Positions 32,117 through 41,118 are shown, numbered from the stretch's first letter. The stretch is 64,000 nucleotides of DNA from Arcticibacterium sp964021845 (GCF_964021845.1 NZ_CAXHZC010000001.1:1116001-1180000), one strand, 5' to 3'. A program made the numbers and translations. Notes: a model not told the origin generated them from the sequence alone.

Positions 32117-34273
32117 TTGAGAAAACTAATTCTCGTATTTTGTGTAGCACTAACTGCTCTTTCATGTTCGCAGTTTAGTAATTCCCCCACCAGCAAAGCT
32201 TGGCATAATATGAATGCCAAATTTAATGCTTCCATTGATGCTAATGATTACTTTGACTGGGCCATGCATAAAATTGATTCGTCTAGAATAGAAGATTTTA
32301 CGGCTCCCCTACCTATTCTTTATCGTATTGACTCTAATGAAACTATGGTTTCAAAACCAGAGTTGGATGAAGTTATTAGATTAACATCTTTGGTAGCAGA
32401 AAGGCACTCGAATTCTAAATACTTAGATGGTTCTTATCTTTTGCTTGGTAAAGCGAGGCTTTTCAAAGGCGATTTTATAAACGCTTCGGAGGTTTTTAAA
32501 TACGTAAACTCAAATCATAAATCTGAGGAATATCGAAACAAGGCTTTGATATGGTTAATGCGGACTTATTTAGAGACTGGCGACCTAAACAAAGCAGATG
32601 AAGTATCAAAGGCAATAGTAGGTTTAGACCTTTCCAAAAAGGATAAAGCAGATTTCTTTCAAATTAAAGCAGCTTTCCATCAGCAAAAAGGAGAAATGGC
32701 TTTAGCAGCAGTCTTTTTAGAGGAAGCTCTAAAGACCATGAAAAAATCTACACGAAAGGCTAGAGCACATTTTATAGTTGGACAACTTTATGCTGATTTA
32801 CAGCGAGGTTCTTTAGCTAGAAAAAACTGGAGAGCCGTAGTTAAAAACAAACCTACTTATGACCTCGAATTTAATGCTGGTATTGAGCTTCTTATGCTTG
32901 GTAGTAGTTTAGGGGCTAATGCCAACGCTAATTTTCTTAAAATGCTGGAAGACAGAAAGAACGTAGATTTAAAAGACAAAATCTACTTCAAAATGGCAGA
33001 GTCAAAGGCTGAGAATGGTAATTATCAAAGTGCTATTAAAGATTATTCAAAGTCAATTCAACTAGCTACAAACAAAACTCAGAAGGCTGGAGCATATCTT
33101 CAAATAGCAGAAATATACTATAGCAAGCTTCAACAATATGAAATGGCAAGCAAGTATTATGACAGTACACTGTTTAATATGAACGAGCGTTCTCTCAATT
33201 TTAAGGAGATTTCAGAAAAGGCTAATTCACTTTCCGACTTTGTCAAATATCAAAATGTGCTTCATATGGAGGATAGTCTTCAGGCTCTTGCAGCAATGAA
33301 TCCACTAGCTTTAGAAAACAAGGTGGAGAAGATGCTGAAAGATGAAGAAGAGGAGAAACAGAGACTTTCAAAAGAAGCAGAGAGGCTTGCCCAAGAGGAA
33401 AGCAATAAAGCCATTTCTGGAAACTCAGGTTCATCTAATCCAAACAAATGGTTTTTCTATGACCAAGTGTCGCTTACAAGGTCAAGAGCAACATTTATTA
33501 GAACTTGGGGTGATAGACCTTTGGAAGATGACTGGAGAAGAAGAGACAAAGAAATAGGTAGCATAAGCTTTAAAATAGAAAAAGGAGTAGTAGGGAAAGA
33601 TGACGTAGAAGTAGACCAGGAAGCGGCTTTAAAAGAGAAAGAGGAGGCTAGAAAAATGGCTGAATTAGAAAGTCAAAAACAGGCTATGTTATCCAAAATA
33701 CCTGATACACCTCAGAAGTTAGCTCAGTCAAAAAGACGACAAGAAGAAGCCTATTACCAATTGGGAAAGATTTACAGGCTACAATTTAATGAAATAGACA
33801 ACGCTCAAAAAACCTTTACCACCCTACTTCAAAAATTCCCAAATACAGATTACGAGCAAGAGGTACTTTACTTTCTAGCTTTAATGGCGGATAATAAAAT
33901 TACGAATCCTTACAAAACAGCTTTAATCTCCAAATTTCCGCTTTCTACCTACGCAAGACAGCTAAAGAGGGGTTCTGTAGAAATAAATGCCGACACAGAA
34001 AGCAACGCCGAGCGTGATTATGCAGTCTTATATGCAGAATTTAAAAATGGTAACGTGGCAACGGCTTTAGAAAAAGCAGAAAAAGGATTATACGATTACA
34101 CTGGAACAAGTTTGGAAGACAAATTTGCCATGCTTCGAATAATGCTTCTAGCAAAAACTGACAAAACCACTAATTACCGAATAGCTTTAATGGATTTCAT
34201 GAGAAGTTACCCTTCCAGTAATTTGCTTCCTCAAGTTTCCGGTATGCTATCAACCCTATCGAAAAATAAATAA
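32117..34273 (+). CDS. TPR lipoprotein, PorW/SprE-like type IX secretion component
   Basis: A 718-residue lipoprotein. It starts at TTG (32117-32119), giving MRKLILVFCVALTALSC with lipidated C17. The mature N-terminus (SKAWHNMNAKFNA) and the central segment WFFYDQVSLTRSRATFIRTW with GDRPLEDDWRRRDKE match what I remember of PorW/SprE proteins. Between and after these are TPR units (for example LQIAEIYYSKLQQYEMASKYY and YYQLGKIYRLQFNEIDNAQK) and a charged coiled stretch around residues 405-435. Known: PorW/SprE is needed for type IX secretion and gliding and links periplasmic to outer-membrane parts. No other T9SS gene is in this window, which is usual. The family call is by memory of conserved segments, not by search. 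Confidence 0.68.
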   Translation: MRKLILVFCVALTALSCSQFSNSPTSKAWHNMNAKFNASIDANDYFDWAMHKIDSSRIEDFTAPLPILYRIDSNETMVSKPELDEVIRLTSLVAERHSNSKYLDGSYLLLGKARLFKGDFINASEVFKYVNSNHKSEEYRNKALIWLMRTYLETGDLNKADEVSKAIVGLDLSKKDKADFFQIKAAFHQQKGEMALAAVFLEEALKTMKKSTRKARAHFIVGQLYADLQRGSLARKNWRAVVKNKPTYDLEFNAGIELLMLGSSLGANANANFLKMLEDRKNVDLKDKIYFKMAESKAENGNYQSAIKDYSKSIQLATNKTQKAGAYLQIAEIYYSKLQQYEMASKYYDSTLFNMNERSLNFKEISEKANSLSDFVKYQNVLHMEDSLQALAAMNPLALENKVEKMLKDEEEEKQRLSKEAERLAQEESNKAISGNSGSSNPNKWFFYDQVSLTRSRATFIRTWGDRPLEDDWRRRDKEIGSISFKIEKGVVGKDDVEVDQEAALKEKEEARKMAELESQKQAMLSKIPDTPQKLAQSKRRQEEAYYQLGKIYRLQFNEIDNAQKTFTTLLQKFPNTDYEQEVLYFLALMADNKITNPYKTALISKFPLSTYARQLKRGSVEINADTESNAERDYAVLYAEFKNGNVATALEKAEKGLYDYTGTSLEDKFAMLRIMLLAKTDKTTNYRIALMDFMRSYPSSNLLPQVSGMLSTLSKNK

Positions 34274-34274
34274 A

Positions 34275-34391
34275 ATGCCAGACAAAAAACCTCCTATTCT
34301 AGGTTCTTGGAAAAACCTCTACATGCTTGTAATAGGTGTTCTTTTTTTTCTAATTGTGCTTTTTTATTTTCTGACTAAAACCTTCTCATGA
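34275..34391 (+). CDS. Small single-span membrane protein coupled to the SSS symporter
   Basis: A 38-codon gene that is easy to miss. The product starts MPDKKPPILGSWKNLYML, then has one strongly hydrophobic helix (about residues 18-33) and ends LTKTFS. The N-terminus is charged and proline-rich. It begins two bases after the stop of the PorW-like gene, and its stop overlaps the ATG of the following symporter by four bases (ATGA), which indicates translational coupling. By analogy with small partners of other sodium:solute symporters (DUF485 protein YjcH with ActP, DUF997 protein YhdT with PanF) it may be an accessory subunit. It is much shorter than those. No family was confirmed. Confidence 0.75.
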   Translation: MPDKKPPILGSWKNLYMLVIGVLFFLIVLFYFLTKTFS

Positions 34392-36079
34392 GTACTTTAG
34401 ACTGGATTTTCCTTTCTGCTACACTAGCATTTATTATCCTATATGGTATTTTTAAAAACAGGAAAAACACTAACCTCGATGGCTTTTTCTTAGGAAACAA
34501 ATCGCTTCCCTGGTATAATGTGGGGCTTTCTGTAATGGCTACCCAGGCAAGTGCTATTACCTTTTTATCAGCCCCCGGTCAAGCATTTACAGATGGCATG
34601 GGCTTTATCCAGTTCTATTTTGGTTTGCCTTTAGCCATGGTGGTTTTGAGTATTACTTTTATTCCTATTTTCAATAGGTTAAAGGTTTTTACTGCATATG
34701 AATACTTAGAAGGTAGATTTGATGGCAGAGTTAGAGTATTTACCGCTATGCTATTTCTAGTGCAGCGAGGACTTTCTACTGGTATTTCCATCTATGCTCC
34801 TTCCATTATTCTTTCTACCATTTTTGGTTGGGATATTTTCTGGACCAATGCATTTATGGGAGGTACAGTCTTGACCTATACCTTAATAGGCGGAACTAAG
34901 GCCATTTCGCATACACACATTCAGCAAATGATAATAGTGACCGCCGCTATGGTTTTTGCCGGTATAATGGTGGTACAGCTTTTACCAGCTGATATTGGAG
35001 TTATTGACGCTGTCAAAGTTGCAGGAAAGGCAGGAAAAGTAAATATTATCAATCTAGAGTTTAATCCTAAAGAAAAATATAACGTTTGGTCAGGTATTTT
35101 AGCTGGATTCTTTTTACAGCTCTCCTATTTCGGTACGGACCAATCTCAAGTAGGACGCTATTTAACAGCAAAAGATACTACGCAAAGTAGGCTCGGCTTA
35201 CTTTTCAATGGTTTATTGAAAATACCAATGCAGTTTGGTATTCTATTTATTGGTGTTTTGGTTTTTGTCTTTTATCAATTCAACACTTCTCCCCTTTTCT
35301 TTAATCAAGTAGAAACAGACAAATTATTAGATAGTCAGTATGCCAATGAATACAGAGCTTTAGAATTAGAGCATAAGGCCAACGCGGAAATCAAGAAGGT
35401 TGAGATTTACAAACTTCACGAAGCCATTCAGTCGCAAGATGAAGTTAAAATTTCAGCAGCCCAAGAGGCCATTCAAATAGGAGAAGACAAATTCAAAGCC
35501 TTAAAAGCAAAAGTGAGTGATTTGATAAAAAAGAATAACCCAGAGGGTGATTCTGGTGATATAAACTACATTTTCATTCGATTTATTTTAGACCATTTAC
35601 CCCATGGTTTTATTGGCTTGTTAATCGCCGTTATATTTTCAGCATCCATGGGTTCCGTTGCTTCTGCCTATAATTCTTTGGCGGCTTGTACAGTAATAGA
35701 TGTGCTTAAGAAAAGAAAATCTTGGAATCACTCCGAGTCTAAAGAATTGATGATATCTAAGCTTATCACCATTTTCTGGGCCATATTCTGTATTATAGTT
35801 GCTTTCTTTGCCAATAAACTCGGCAGCAGTATGATTGAACTAGTCAATGTGCTAGGCTCCTGGTTTTACGGAATTATCCTTGGTATTTTCTTAGTAGCAT
35901 TTTATTACAAAAAAATTGGAGGACAAGCCATTTTTTATAGTGCTGTCATTTCGCAGGTTCTAATTATTCTCATTTGGAAATTCGAATTAGTAGCCTACCT
36001 TTGGTTAAACCCTATAGGTTGTATCTTGGTATTTTCATTCGCTTGGATTTTCCAGCAAATATTGAATATTAGAAAGTGA
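34388..36079 (+). CDS. Sodium:solute symporter family protein with inserted helical loop
   Basis: A 563-residue inner-membrane carrier of the SSS family. It has about 13 helices with typical landmarks: GLSVMATQASAITFLSAPGQ in helix 1-2, FNRLKVFTAYEYLEGRFD, and QVGRYLTAKD with the conserved serine/glutamine-rich core before it. A soluble segment of about 90 residues (roughly 300-395) is rich in Lys, Glu, Ala and Gln and looks like a helical hairpin; it sits between two membrane helices. Substrate unknown; sugars, sialic acid or iodide-like solutes are possible in the family. It is preceded by a 38-residue membrane peptide (ATGA overlap) and followed by a response-regulator gene (GTGA overlap), so transporter and signalling genes are made together. 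Confidence 0.88.
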   Translation: MSTLDWIFLSATLAFIILYGIFKNRKNTNLDGFFLGNKSLPWYNVGLSVMATQASAITFLSAPGQAFTDGMGFIQFYFGLPLAMVVLSITFIPIFNRLKVFTAYEYLEGRFDGRVRVFTAMLFLVQRGLSTGISIYAPSIILSTIFGWDIFWTNAFMGGTVLTYTLIGGTKAISHTHIQQMIIVTAAMVFAGIMVVQLLPADIGVIDAVKVAGKAGKVNIINLEFNPKEKYNVWSGILAGFFLQLSYFGTDQSQVGRYLTAKDTTQSRLGLLFNGLLKIPMQFGILFIGVLVFVFYQFNTSPLFFNQVETDKLLDSQYANEYRALELEHKANAEIKKVEIYKLHEAIQSQDEVKISAAQEAIQIGEDKFKALKAKVSDLIKKNNPEGDSGDINYIFIRFILDHLPHGFIGLLIAVIFSASMGSVASAYNSLAACTVIDVLKKRKSWNHSESKELMISKLITIFWAIFCIIVAFFANKLGSSMIELVNVLGSWFYGIILGIFLVAFYYKKIGGQAIFYSAVISQVLIILIWKFELVAYLWLNPIGCILVFSFAWIFQQILNIRK

Positions 36080-36762
36080 AAAAAAGTATTTTAATAGTAG
36101 AAGACGACGAACGAATAGCCCGTACTATTAGTAAAGGGCTAGAGGAATTAGGCTTTGAAACTTCAATTGCTTTTGATGGTAAAATAGCCCTTAAACTGGC
36201 ATTAGGAAATACCTTTGATCTATTTTTACTTGACCTTAATCTTCCTGAATTAAACGGATATCAAGTAACTGAAGGGATAAGAAGAGCTGGTATAGAAACC
36301 CCTATTTTAATGCTTACGGCATTAGGTGAAACTGATGATAAAATTGAAGGGTTTGATAAAGGTGCAGACGATTATTTGGTAAAACCATTTGATTTTAGAG
36401 AGCTGGTAGCCAGAATTAATGCCTTACTTAAAAGAAGCTCTCCTCTTTCTGATGTCATCTCAAATGAGCTTATTGTAGCAGATTTAAAAGTAGATTTAGA
36501 CGAAAAACTTGTTTACCGCGGAGACCAAGCCATTCAGTTAACGCCAAAGGAATTTGGCCTCTTAGAATACCTCATCTTAAATAAAGGGAAGGTTGTTTCT
36601 AAAGAAGAGATTGCCGAAGCTATTTGGGACCAAAACCCAGGAAAAAGCCTAAATGTAATAGAGGTTTACATCAATTTCTTAAGGAAGAAAATTGATAAAG
36701 ATTTTGAGCCTAAGCTAATCAAAACCAAGTCTGGAATGGGTTATGTACTTCGAGAAGAATAA
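36076..36762 (+). CDS. OmpR-family response regulator
   Basis: A 228-residue two-domain regulator. The receiver domain has acidic residues E9, D10 and D11, phospho-acceptor D53 (LLDLNLP) and the conserved lysine in LVKPF. The C-terminal winged helix (about residues 128-226) shows LTPKEFGLLEYL and VIEVYINFLRKKI. The start is GTG at 36076-36078, overlapping the symporter stop by four bases (GTGA). It probably controls the symporter or genes for the transported solute, together with the kinase that follows 46 bp later. Confidence 0.92.
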   Translation: MKKSILIVEDDERIARTISKGLEELGFETSIAFDGKIALKLALGNTFDLFLLDLNLPELNGYQVTEGIRRAGIETPILMLTALGETDDKIEGFDKGADDYLVKPFDFRELVARINALLKRSSPLSDVISNELIVADLKVDLDEKLVYRGDQAIQLTPKEFGLLEYLILNKGKVVSKEEIAEAIWDQNPGKSLNVIEVYINFLRKKIDKDFEPKLIKTKSGMGYVLREE

Positions 36763-36763
36763 G

Positions 36764-36771
36764 TAGTTTTG
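36764..36771 (+). promoter_or_regulatory. Promoter -7-like box between regulator and kinase genes
   Basis: TAGTTTTG matches TAnnTTTG and begins directly after the response-regulator stop. It could give the kinase its own weak promoter. No -33 box is evident. Confidence 0.3.
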
Positions 36772-36808
36772 TTTTTGGTACATCTTCAAGTATAAAAAGT
36801 TCTAAAAA

Positions 36809-38179
36809 TTGACAATACGAACCAAAATAGCCTTACAGTTTTCCGTTATTGTGGCGGGTTTGCTTGCTGTTTTTTCTATTGGAATTTATTATTTATCCGA
36901 AAATTATAGAAAACAAGAATTTTATAATAGTCTAAGAGATAGAGCGGTTACTACTGCAAGATTACTTATCAAAGAACCTCAGATTGATAAACAACTGCTA
37001 AAGGTTATTGATAAAAACACATTGTCAACCCTCTACCCTGCTCAGGTTCTGGTTTTTAATGATTCTAACGAAGTGGCCTATTATAATTATGAGGCCGACA
37101 CCATCTATTATAGCCCTGAGCTACTAAACAGAATCAGGAGTAAAAGATATATTGAAACCACTTTCGGAAGTAATCAGGTGGTGGGAACCATGTACTCTGA
37201 CACGCTGAATAAGAGTTATGCTGTACTAGCTCAAGCAGAAGATGTTTATGGCAAAGAAAAACTCATGAACATTAGGGAGGCCATGTATACGGGCTATTTC
37301 TCTGCCATAATTCTAACCATTATATTAGGTTTTGTTTTTGCGGGGCAAAGTCTAAAACCCATTTCAAAAATCAATGAAGAAATTTCTCACATCACAGCAA
37401 GTAGTCTTAGAAAAAAGCTTGATACAGGTAACAATACCGATGAAATTGCCATTTTAGCGGTCAATTTTAACAAAATGCTCTCCAGGCTAGATTCATCTTT
37501 TGAACTTCAAAAAAGCTTTGTTTCAAATGCCTCTCATGAGTTAAGAACGCCGCTAGCCGCGGTTAAATCCGAAATTCAAGTAGCTCTTCAAAACGAGCGA
37601 ACACCAGAAGAATACAAAACTATCTTAAATAGCCTTTTAAATGATAATCAGCGACTTATCAAACTGACCAATAGTTTACTACAATTGGCAAAATCTGAGG
37701 CTCAAGAAAACACCCTAAATCTTCGCCCTATCAGAATTGATGAAATTTTATTTGATGTTCAGGACGAGATTCTTCATTTAAACCCTGCCTATAAAATTCA
37801 GATAGATTTTGAAGATATTCCCGAAGATATCAATTGGGTGACTATTACTGGTAAGGAAGCTTTACTAAAGACCTTATTTACTAACTTAATTGACAATGCT
37901 TGCAAGTACTCCCAAAATCAACAAGCCGACGTCAAAATTAAGGCCAATAATCAGAATTGTCTTATCTCCGTAAGCGACACAGGAATCGGTATTCACAATG
38001 ATGAATTAGAAAAGGTTTTTGAGCCTTTTTATAGAACTAAAAGAGCTACCTCCTATAAGGGTTCAGGTATAGGGCTTTCTATCTGTAAAAGGATAGTAGA
38101 CTTACATCAAGGTAAGCTTTCAATTAAAAGTGAAGTGGACGTAGGAAGCCTTTTTGTGGTGGTACTTCCACATACTTAA
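36809..38179 (+). CDS. Membrane sensor histidine kinase
   Basis: A 456-residue kinase that should phosphorylate the adjacent OmpR-type regulator. It starts at TTG (36809-36811). Two membrane helices (residues of about 8-30 and 160-180) enclose a periplasmic sensor of about 130 residues that I cannot classify. A HAMP domain follows, then HisKA with phospho-histidine H243 (SHELRTPLA), and the ATPase domain with N-box NLIDNACKYS, G1 DTGIGI, F-box FEPFYR and G2 GSGIGLSI. All catalytic motifs are intact. Its stop codon directly abuts that of the convergent queG gene, leaving no room for a terminator between them. Confidence 0.93.
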   Translation: MTIRTKIALQFSVIVAGLLAVFSIGIYYLSENYRKQEFYNSLRDRAVTTARLLIKEPQIDKQLLKVIDKNTLSTLYPAQVLVFNDSNEVAYYNYEADTIYYSPELLNRIRSKRYIETTFGSNQVVGTMYSDTLNKSYAVLAQAEDVYGKEKLMNIREAMYTGYFSAIILTIILGFVFAGQSLKPISKINEEISHITASSLRKKLDTGNNTDEIAILAVNFNKMLSRLDSSFELQKSFVSNASHELRTPLAAVKSEIQVALQNERTPEEYKTILNSLLNDNQRLIKLTNSLLQLAKSEAQENTLNLRPIRIDEILFDVQDEILHLNPAYKIQIDFEDIPEDINWVTITGKEALLKTLFTNLIDNACKYSQNQQADVKIKANNQNCLISVSDTGIGIHNDELEKVFEPFYRTKRATSYKGSGIGLSICKRIVDLHQGKLSIKSEVDVGSLFVVVLPHT

Positions 38180-39124
38180 TCATTCTTCTGCATTGGTTTT
38201 AATGAAATTTACATTACGCCTCACACCTTCTAGTTTTGTGCGTTTTATGGGAGAATGGCGAAACAATTCCCTAAAAACCTCTTCTGTAATCTCTTCCCAA
38301 TCGCTATTTGTAAAGCCTGCCAGCTCTGGCTTGAGTTTGAAATCAGGTGTAGTGTTTGGTTTTGAAAACCTGTTCCAAGGGCATACATCTTGGCAAATAT
38401 CACAACCGAAAATCCAATTCTCCATTTTACCTTTTGCTTCCTCAGGAATAGCCTCTTTTAACTCTATAGTATAATAGGAAATACACTTACTCCCGTCTAC
38501 CACATAAGGCTCCACAATAGCATCCGTGGGGCAGGCGTCTATACATGCTGTGCAGGTACCACAATAATCTTTAACTGGGCCGTCTTCTTCTAAAACTAAA
38601 TCACAAATTATCTCTCCTAAAAAGAAAAAAGAGCCCATTTCTTTATTGAGCAAATTACTATGTTTTCCTACCCAGCCTAAGCCACTTTTTTCAGCCCAAA
38701 CTTTATCCATTACGGGTGCGGAATCTACAAATATTCTCCCATCTACATCGCCTATTTCTTCCCTAATAAAAGCGAAAAGAGCTTTGAGTTTATCCTTTAA
38801 AACATAGTGGTAATCTTTGCCGTAGGCGTATTTAGATATCTTAAGGTCATCTTCACCTTCTGGCAGCCTTTTTCCAGGGTAATAATTAAGCATGACAGAT
38901 ATAACCGATTTGGCTCCGGGAACCAGTTTGGTAGGGTCTAGTCTTTTGTCAAAATGATTGGCCATCCAAGCCATTTTCCCGTTATAGTTCTTGTCAAGCC
39001 ACTTTTCTAAGCGTGGAGCCTCTTTTTCGAGGAAGCCAGCTTTAGAAATACCACAAAAGTCAAAGCCAAGCTCGCGGGCTTTGTTCTTTATCTTTTCGGC
39101 GTTACTTCTGACTTTTATTTCCAT
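38180..39124 (-). CDS. queG: Epoxyqueuosine reductase
   Basis: A 314-residue cytoplasmic iron-sulfur, cobalamin-dependent enzyme for the last step of queuosine synthesis in tRNA: reduction of epoxyqueuosine to queuosine. N-terminal family motifs are LGFDFCGISKAGFL and SVISVMLNYYP. The active-site segment is IFVDSAPVMDKVWAEKSGLGW. Two [4Fe-4S] motifs follow, CGTCTACIDACPTDAI and CDICQDVCPWN. I choose the ATG at 39122-39124 (MEIKVRSN) over a TTG three codons upstream. The C-terminal HEAT-like extension of longer homologues is absent, which is common. The queuosine genes folE and queD lie 16 kb away. Confidence 0.93.
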   Translation of the reverse strand: MEIKVRSNAEKIKNKARELGFDFCGISKAGFLEKEAPRLEKWLDKNYNGKMAWMANHFDKRLDPTKLVPGAKSVISVMLNYYPGKRLPEGEDDLKISKYAYGKDYHYVLKDKLKALFAFIREEIGDVDGRIFVDSAPVMDKVWAEKSGLGWVGKHSNLLNKEMGSFFFLGEIICDLVLEEDGPVKDYCGTCTACIDACPTDAIVEPYVVDGSKCISYYTIELKEAIPEEAKGKMENWIFGCDICQDVCPWNRFSKPNTTPDFKLKPELAGFTNSDWEEITEEVFRELFRHSPIKRTKLEGVRRNVNFIKTNAEE

Positions 39125-39270
39125 TTCGTGCAAAGTACCGGTTTTGAAGATAAAATTAGATGTGTGACAGGTCTATTCATGAAAATTTAATTAATTCTGA
39201 CATAATGACAGCCTTTAAGTAGATGGTTTAATTATTGATTATTTGAAGAAGGAGAAAAAAATGATTGAAA

Positions 39271-39807
39271 ATGTCTGAAAATAATACAAAAGAAGAGAAT
39301 ATAGAAGAAGTGTCAGAAGAAAACCTGACAAGTCAAGAAGTTGAAGAAACTGTTGAACTGACAGAAGAAGAGCGTCTGACTCAAGAGCTTGCCGAACAAA
39401 AAGACAAGTTTGTTAGACTTTTCTCAGACTTCGAAAACTTTAGAAGAAGAACTGCTAAAGAAAAGATAGATAATGTTTTAAACGCAACTTCTGGTCTTAT
39501 CAAAGAATTGCTTCCAGTTTTAGATGATTTTGAAAGAGCTCAAAATTCTTTTGAAACAGCTACTGAAATTGAACCTGTCAAAGAAGGGGTAGAATTAGTT
39601 TTTTCTAAGCTTAAGAAAACTTTAGAAAGTAAAGGTTTGAAGCCTATGGATTCTAAGGATACTGAATTTGATGTAGAACTTCATGAGTGCATCACGCAGT
39701 TTGACGGTGGCGAAGAGAAAAAAGGAAAAGTGATTGACGTAGTAGAAAAAGGCTATTACTTAAATGACAAGGTGGTAAGATACGCTAAAGTGGTGGTTGG
39801 TAGCTAA
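39271..39807 (+). CDS. grpE: Nucleotide exchange factor GrpE
   Basis: A 178-residue co-chaperone that releases ADP from DnaK. The N-terminal 40 residues are acidic and disordered, and a long coiled coil (about residues 40-95, including DKFVRLFSDFENFRRRTAKE) leads to the C-terminal beta-domain, with VLDDFERAQ between and LNDKVVRYAKVVVG at the end, all typical. The start is taken as ATG 39271 (MSENNTKEE); a TTG two codons upstream is possible and lies nearer to an AAGGAG-like sequence at 39249-39254. It is followed after 82 bp by dnaJ, the common heat-shock pair. Confidence 0.95.
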   Translation: MSENNTKEENIEEVSEENLTSQEVEETVELTEEERLTQELAEQKDKFVRLFSDFENFRRRTAKEKIDNVLNATSGLIKELLPVLDDFERAQNSFETATEIEPVKEGVELVFSKLKKTLESKGLKPMDSKDTEFDVELHECITQFDGGEEKKGKVIDVVEKGYYLNDKVVRYAKVVVGS

Positions 39808-39889
39808 TTATTTTTAAACACTATCAATCTAAAACTTTACAAAATTAAGCAGTAGCCAAGCAGTTTAGGAATAGGGCTAAATATAAGAT

Positions 39890-41053
39890 ATGGCAAATAA
39901 AAGAGATTTTTACGAGGTACTGGGAGTATCAAAGGGAGCAACACCTGAAGAGCTAAAAAAAGCTTATAGAAAGTTAGCTATCAAGTATCACCCAGATAAA
40001 AACCCTGATGATAAAAGTGCAGAAGATAAATTCAAGGAAATAGCTGAGGCATATTCTGTTTTATCTGATGACCAGAAAAAAGCTAGGTATGACCAGTTTG
40101 GTCATGCTGGTATGGGTGGAGCTGCTGGAGGTGGCGGTCAAGGCGGTTTTACCGTTGATGACATTTTCAGCCAGTTTGGTGATATTTTTGGTGACGGTAG
40201 CCCGTTTGGTAGCTTCTTTGGTGGAAGCCAAGGGCGTGGCGGCGGTGGTCAGCGTGTCAGAAAAGGTTCTGATTTAAGAATTAAACTTACACTTACGCTT
40301 TCTGATATTGCCAAAGGCGTAGAAAAGAAAATAAAGGTAAAGCGTTATACCTCATGTAACACTTGCTCAGGAAACGGTGCTAAAAATGGTACTTCATTAA
40401 CTACTTGTGGTACCTGTAATGGCCAGGGGCAAGTAAAAAGAGTACAGCAAACCATGCTAGGTCAAATGGTTTCTACCAGCACCTGCCCTACTTGTAATGG
40501 AGAAGGAAAAATGGTTTCTGAAAGATGTGAAGCTTGTTTTGGTGAAGGTCGTCAGTTAACAGAAGACCAAATAAATATCAAAATACCTGCCGGTGTATCA
40601 GAAGGTATGCAGCTTTCTATGAGTGGTAAAGGAAACGTTCCTGTAAGAGGTGGCGTTCCTGGTGATTTACTTATAGCTATTGAAGAGAAAGAGCATCCAG
40701 ACCTTAAAAGAGATGGTCAGAATATTATTTTTGACCTTCCAGTCAATTTTGTTGATGCAGTTTTAGGAAAAGATTTAGAAATTCCAACCGTAGATGGTAA
40801 AGTTAAAATCAAACTTAAAACGGGAACTCAAGCAGGTGAAGTACTAAGATTAAGAGGAAAAGGACTTCCGAGTGTGAATGGTTACGGAACAGGCGACCAG
40901 CTGGTTCATGTAAATATTTATACACCTAGTTCAGTCACTTCTGAAGAGCAAACAATGCTTGAAAAGCTTAGAGATTCACCCAATTTTGCTCCAAGAAAAA
41001 ATGCAAATAGCAAAACGATTTTCGATAAGATGAAAGACTTCTTTCAAGGATAA
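39890..41053 (+). CDS. dnaJ: Chaperone DnaJ (Hsp40)
   Basis: A 387-residue type I J-protein that loads substrates on DnaK and stimulates its ATPase. The J-domain (residues 1-70) has the HPD motif in KYHPDKNPDD. A Gly/Phe-rich linker follows (GMGGAAGGGGQGGFT). The zinc domain has four CxxCxGxG-type repeats (CNTCSGNG, CGTCNGQG, CPTCNGEG, CEACFGEG). The C-terminal substrate domains complete the protein. All four repeats are intact and the length is normal. It is cotranscribed with grpE and ends at a strong hairpin at 41084. Confidence 0.97.
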   Translation: MANKRDFYEVLGVSKGATPEELKKAYRKLAIKYHPDKNPDDKSAEDKFKEIAEAYSVLSDDQKKARYDQFGHAGMGGAAGGGGQGGFTVDDIFSQFGDIFGDGSPFGSFFGGSQGRGGGGQRVRKGSDLRIKLTLTLSDIAKGVEKKIKVKRYTSCNTCSGNGAKNGTSLTTCGTCNGQGQVKRVQQTMLGQMVSTSTCPTCNGEGKMVSERCEACFGEGRQLTEDQINIKIPAGVSEGMQLSMSGKGNVPVRGGVPGDLLIAIEEKEHPDLKRDGQNIIFDLPVNFVDAVLGKDLEIPTVDGKVKIKLKTGTQAGEVLRLRGKGLPSVNGYGTGDQLVHVNIYTPSSVTSEEQTMLEKLRDSPNFAPRKNANSKTIFDKMKDFFQG

Positions 41054-41083
41054 TTAGCAATCTAAAATTGTAGATTTATGCTG

Positions 41084-41118
41084 AAACTCGCCGCTAAAAA
41101 TTAGCGGCGAGTTTTTTT
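41084..41118 (+). terminator. Rho-independent terminator of dnaJ
   Basis: AAACTCGCCGCTA pairs with TAGCGGCGAGTTT around AAAAAT, followed by a run of seven T. The T-run touches the stop codon of the convergent TonB receptor gene, which it may also serve. Confidence 0.88.
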
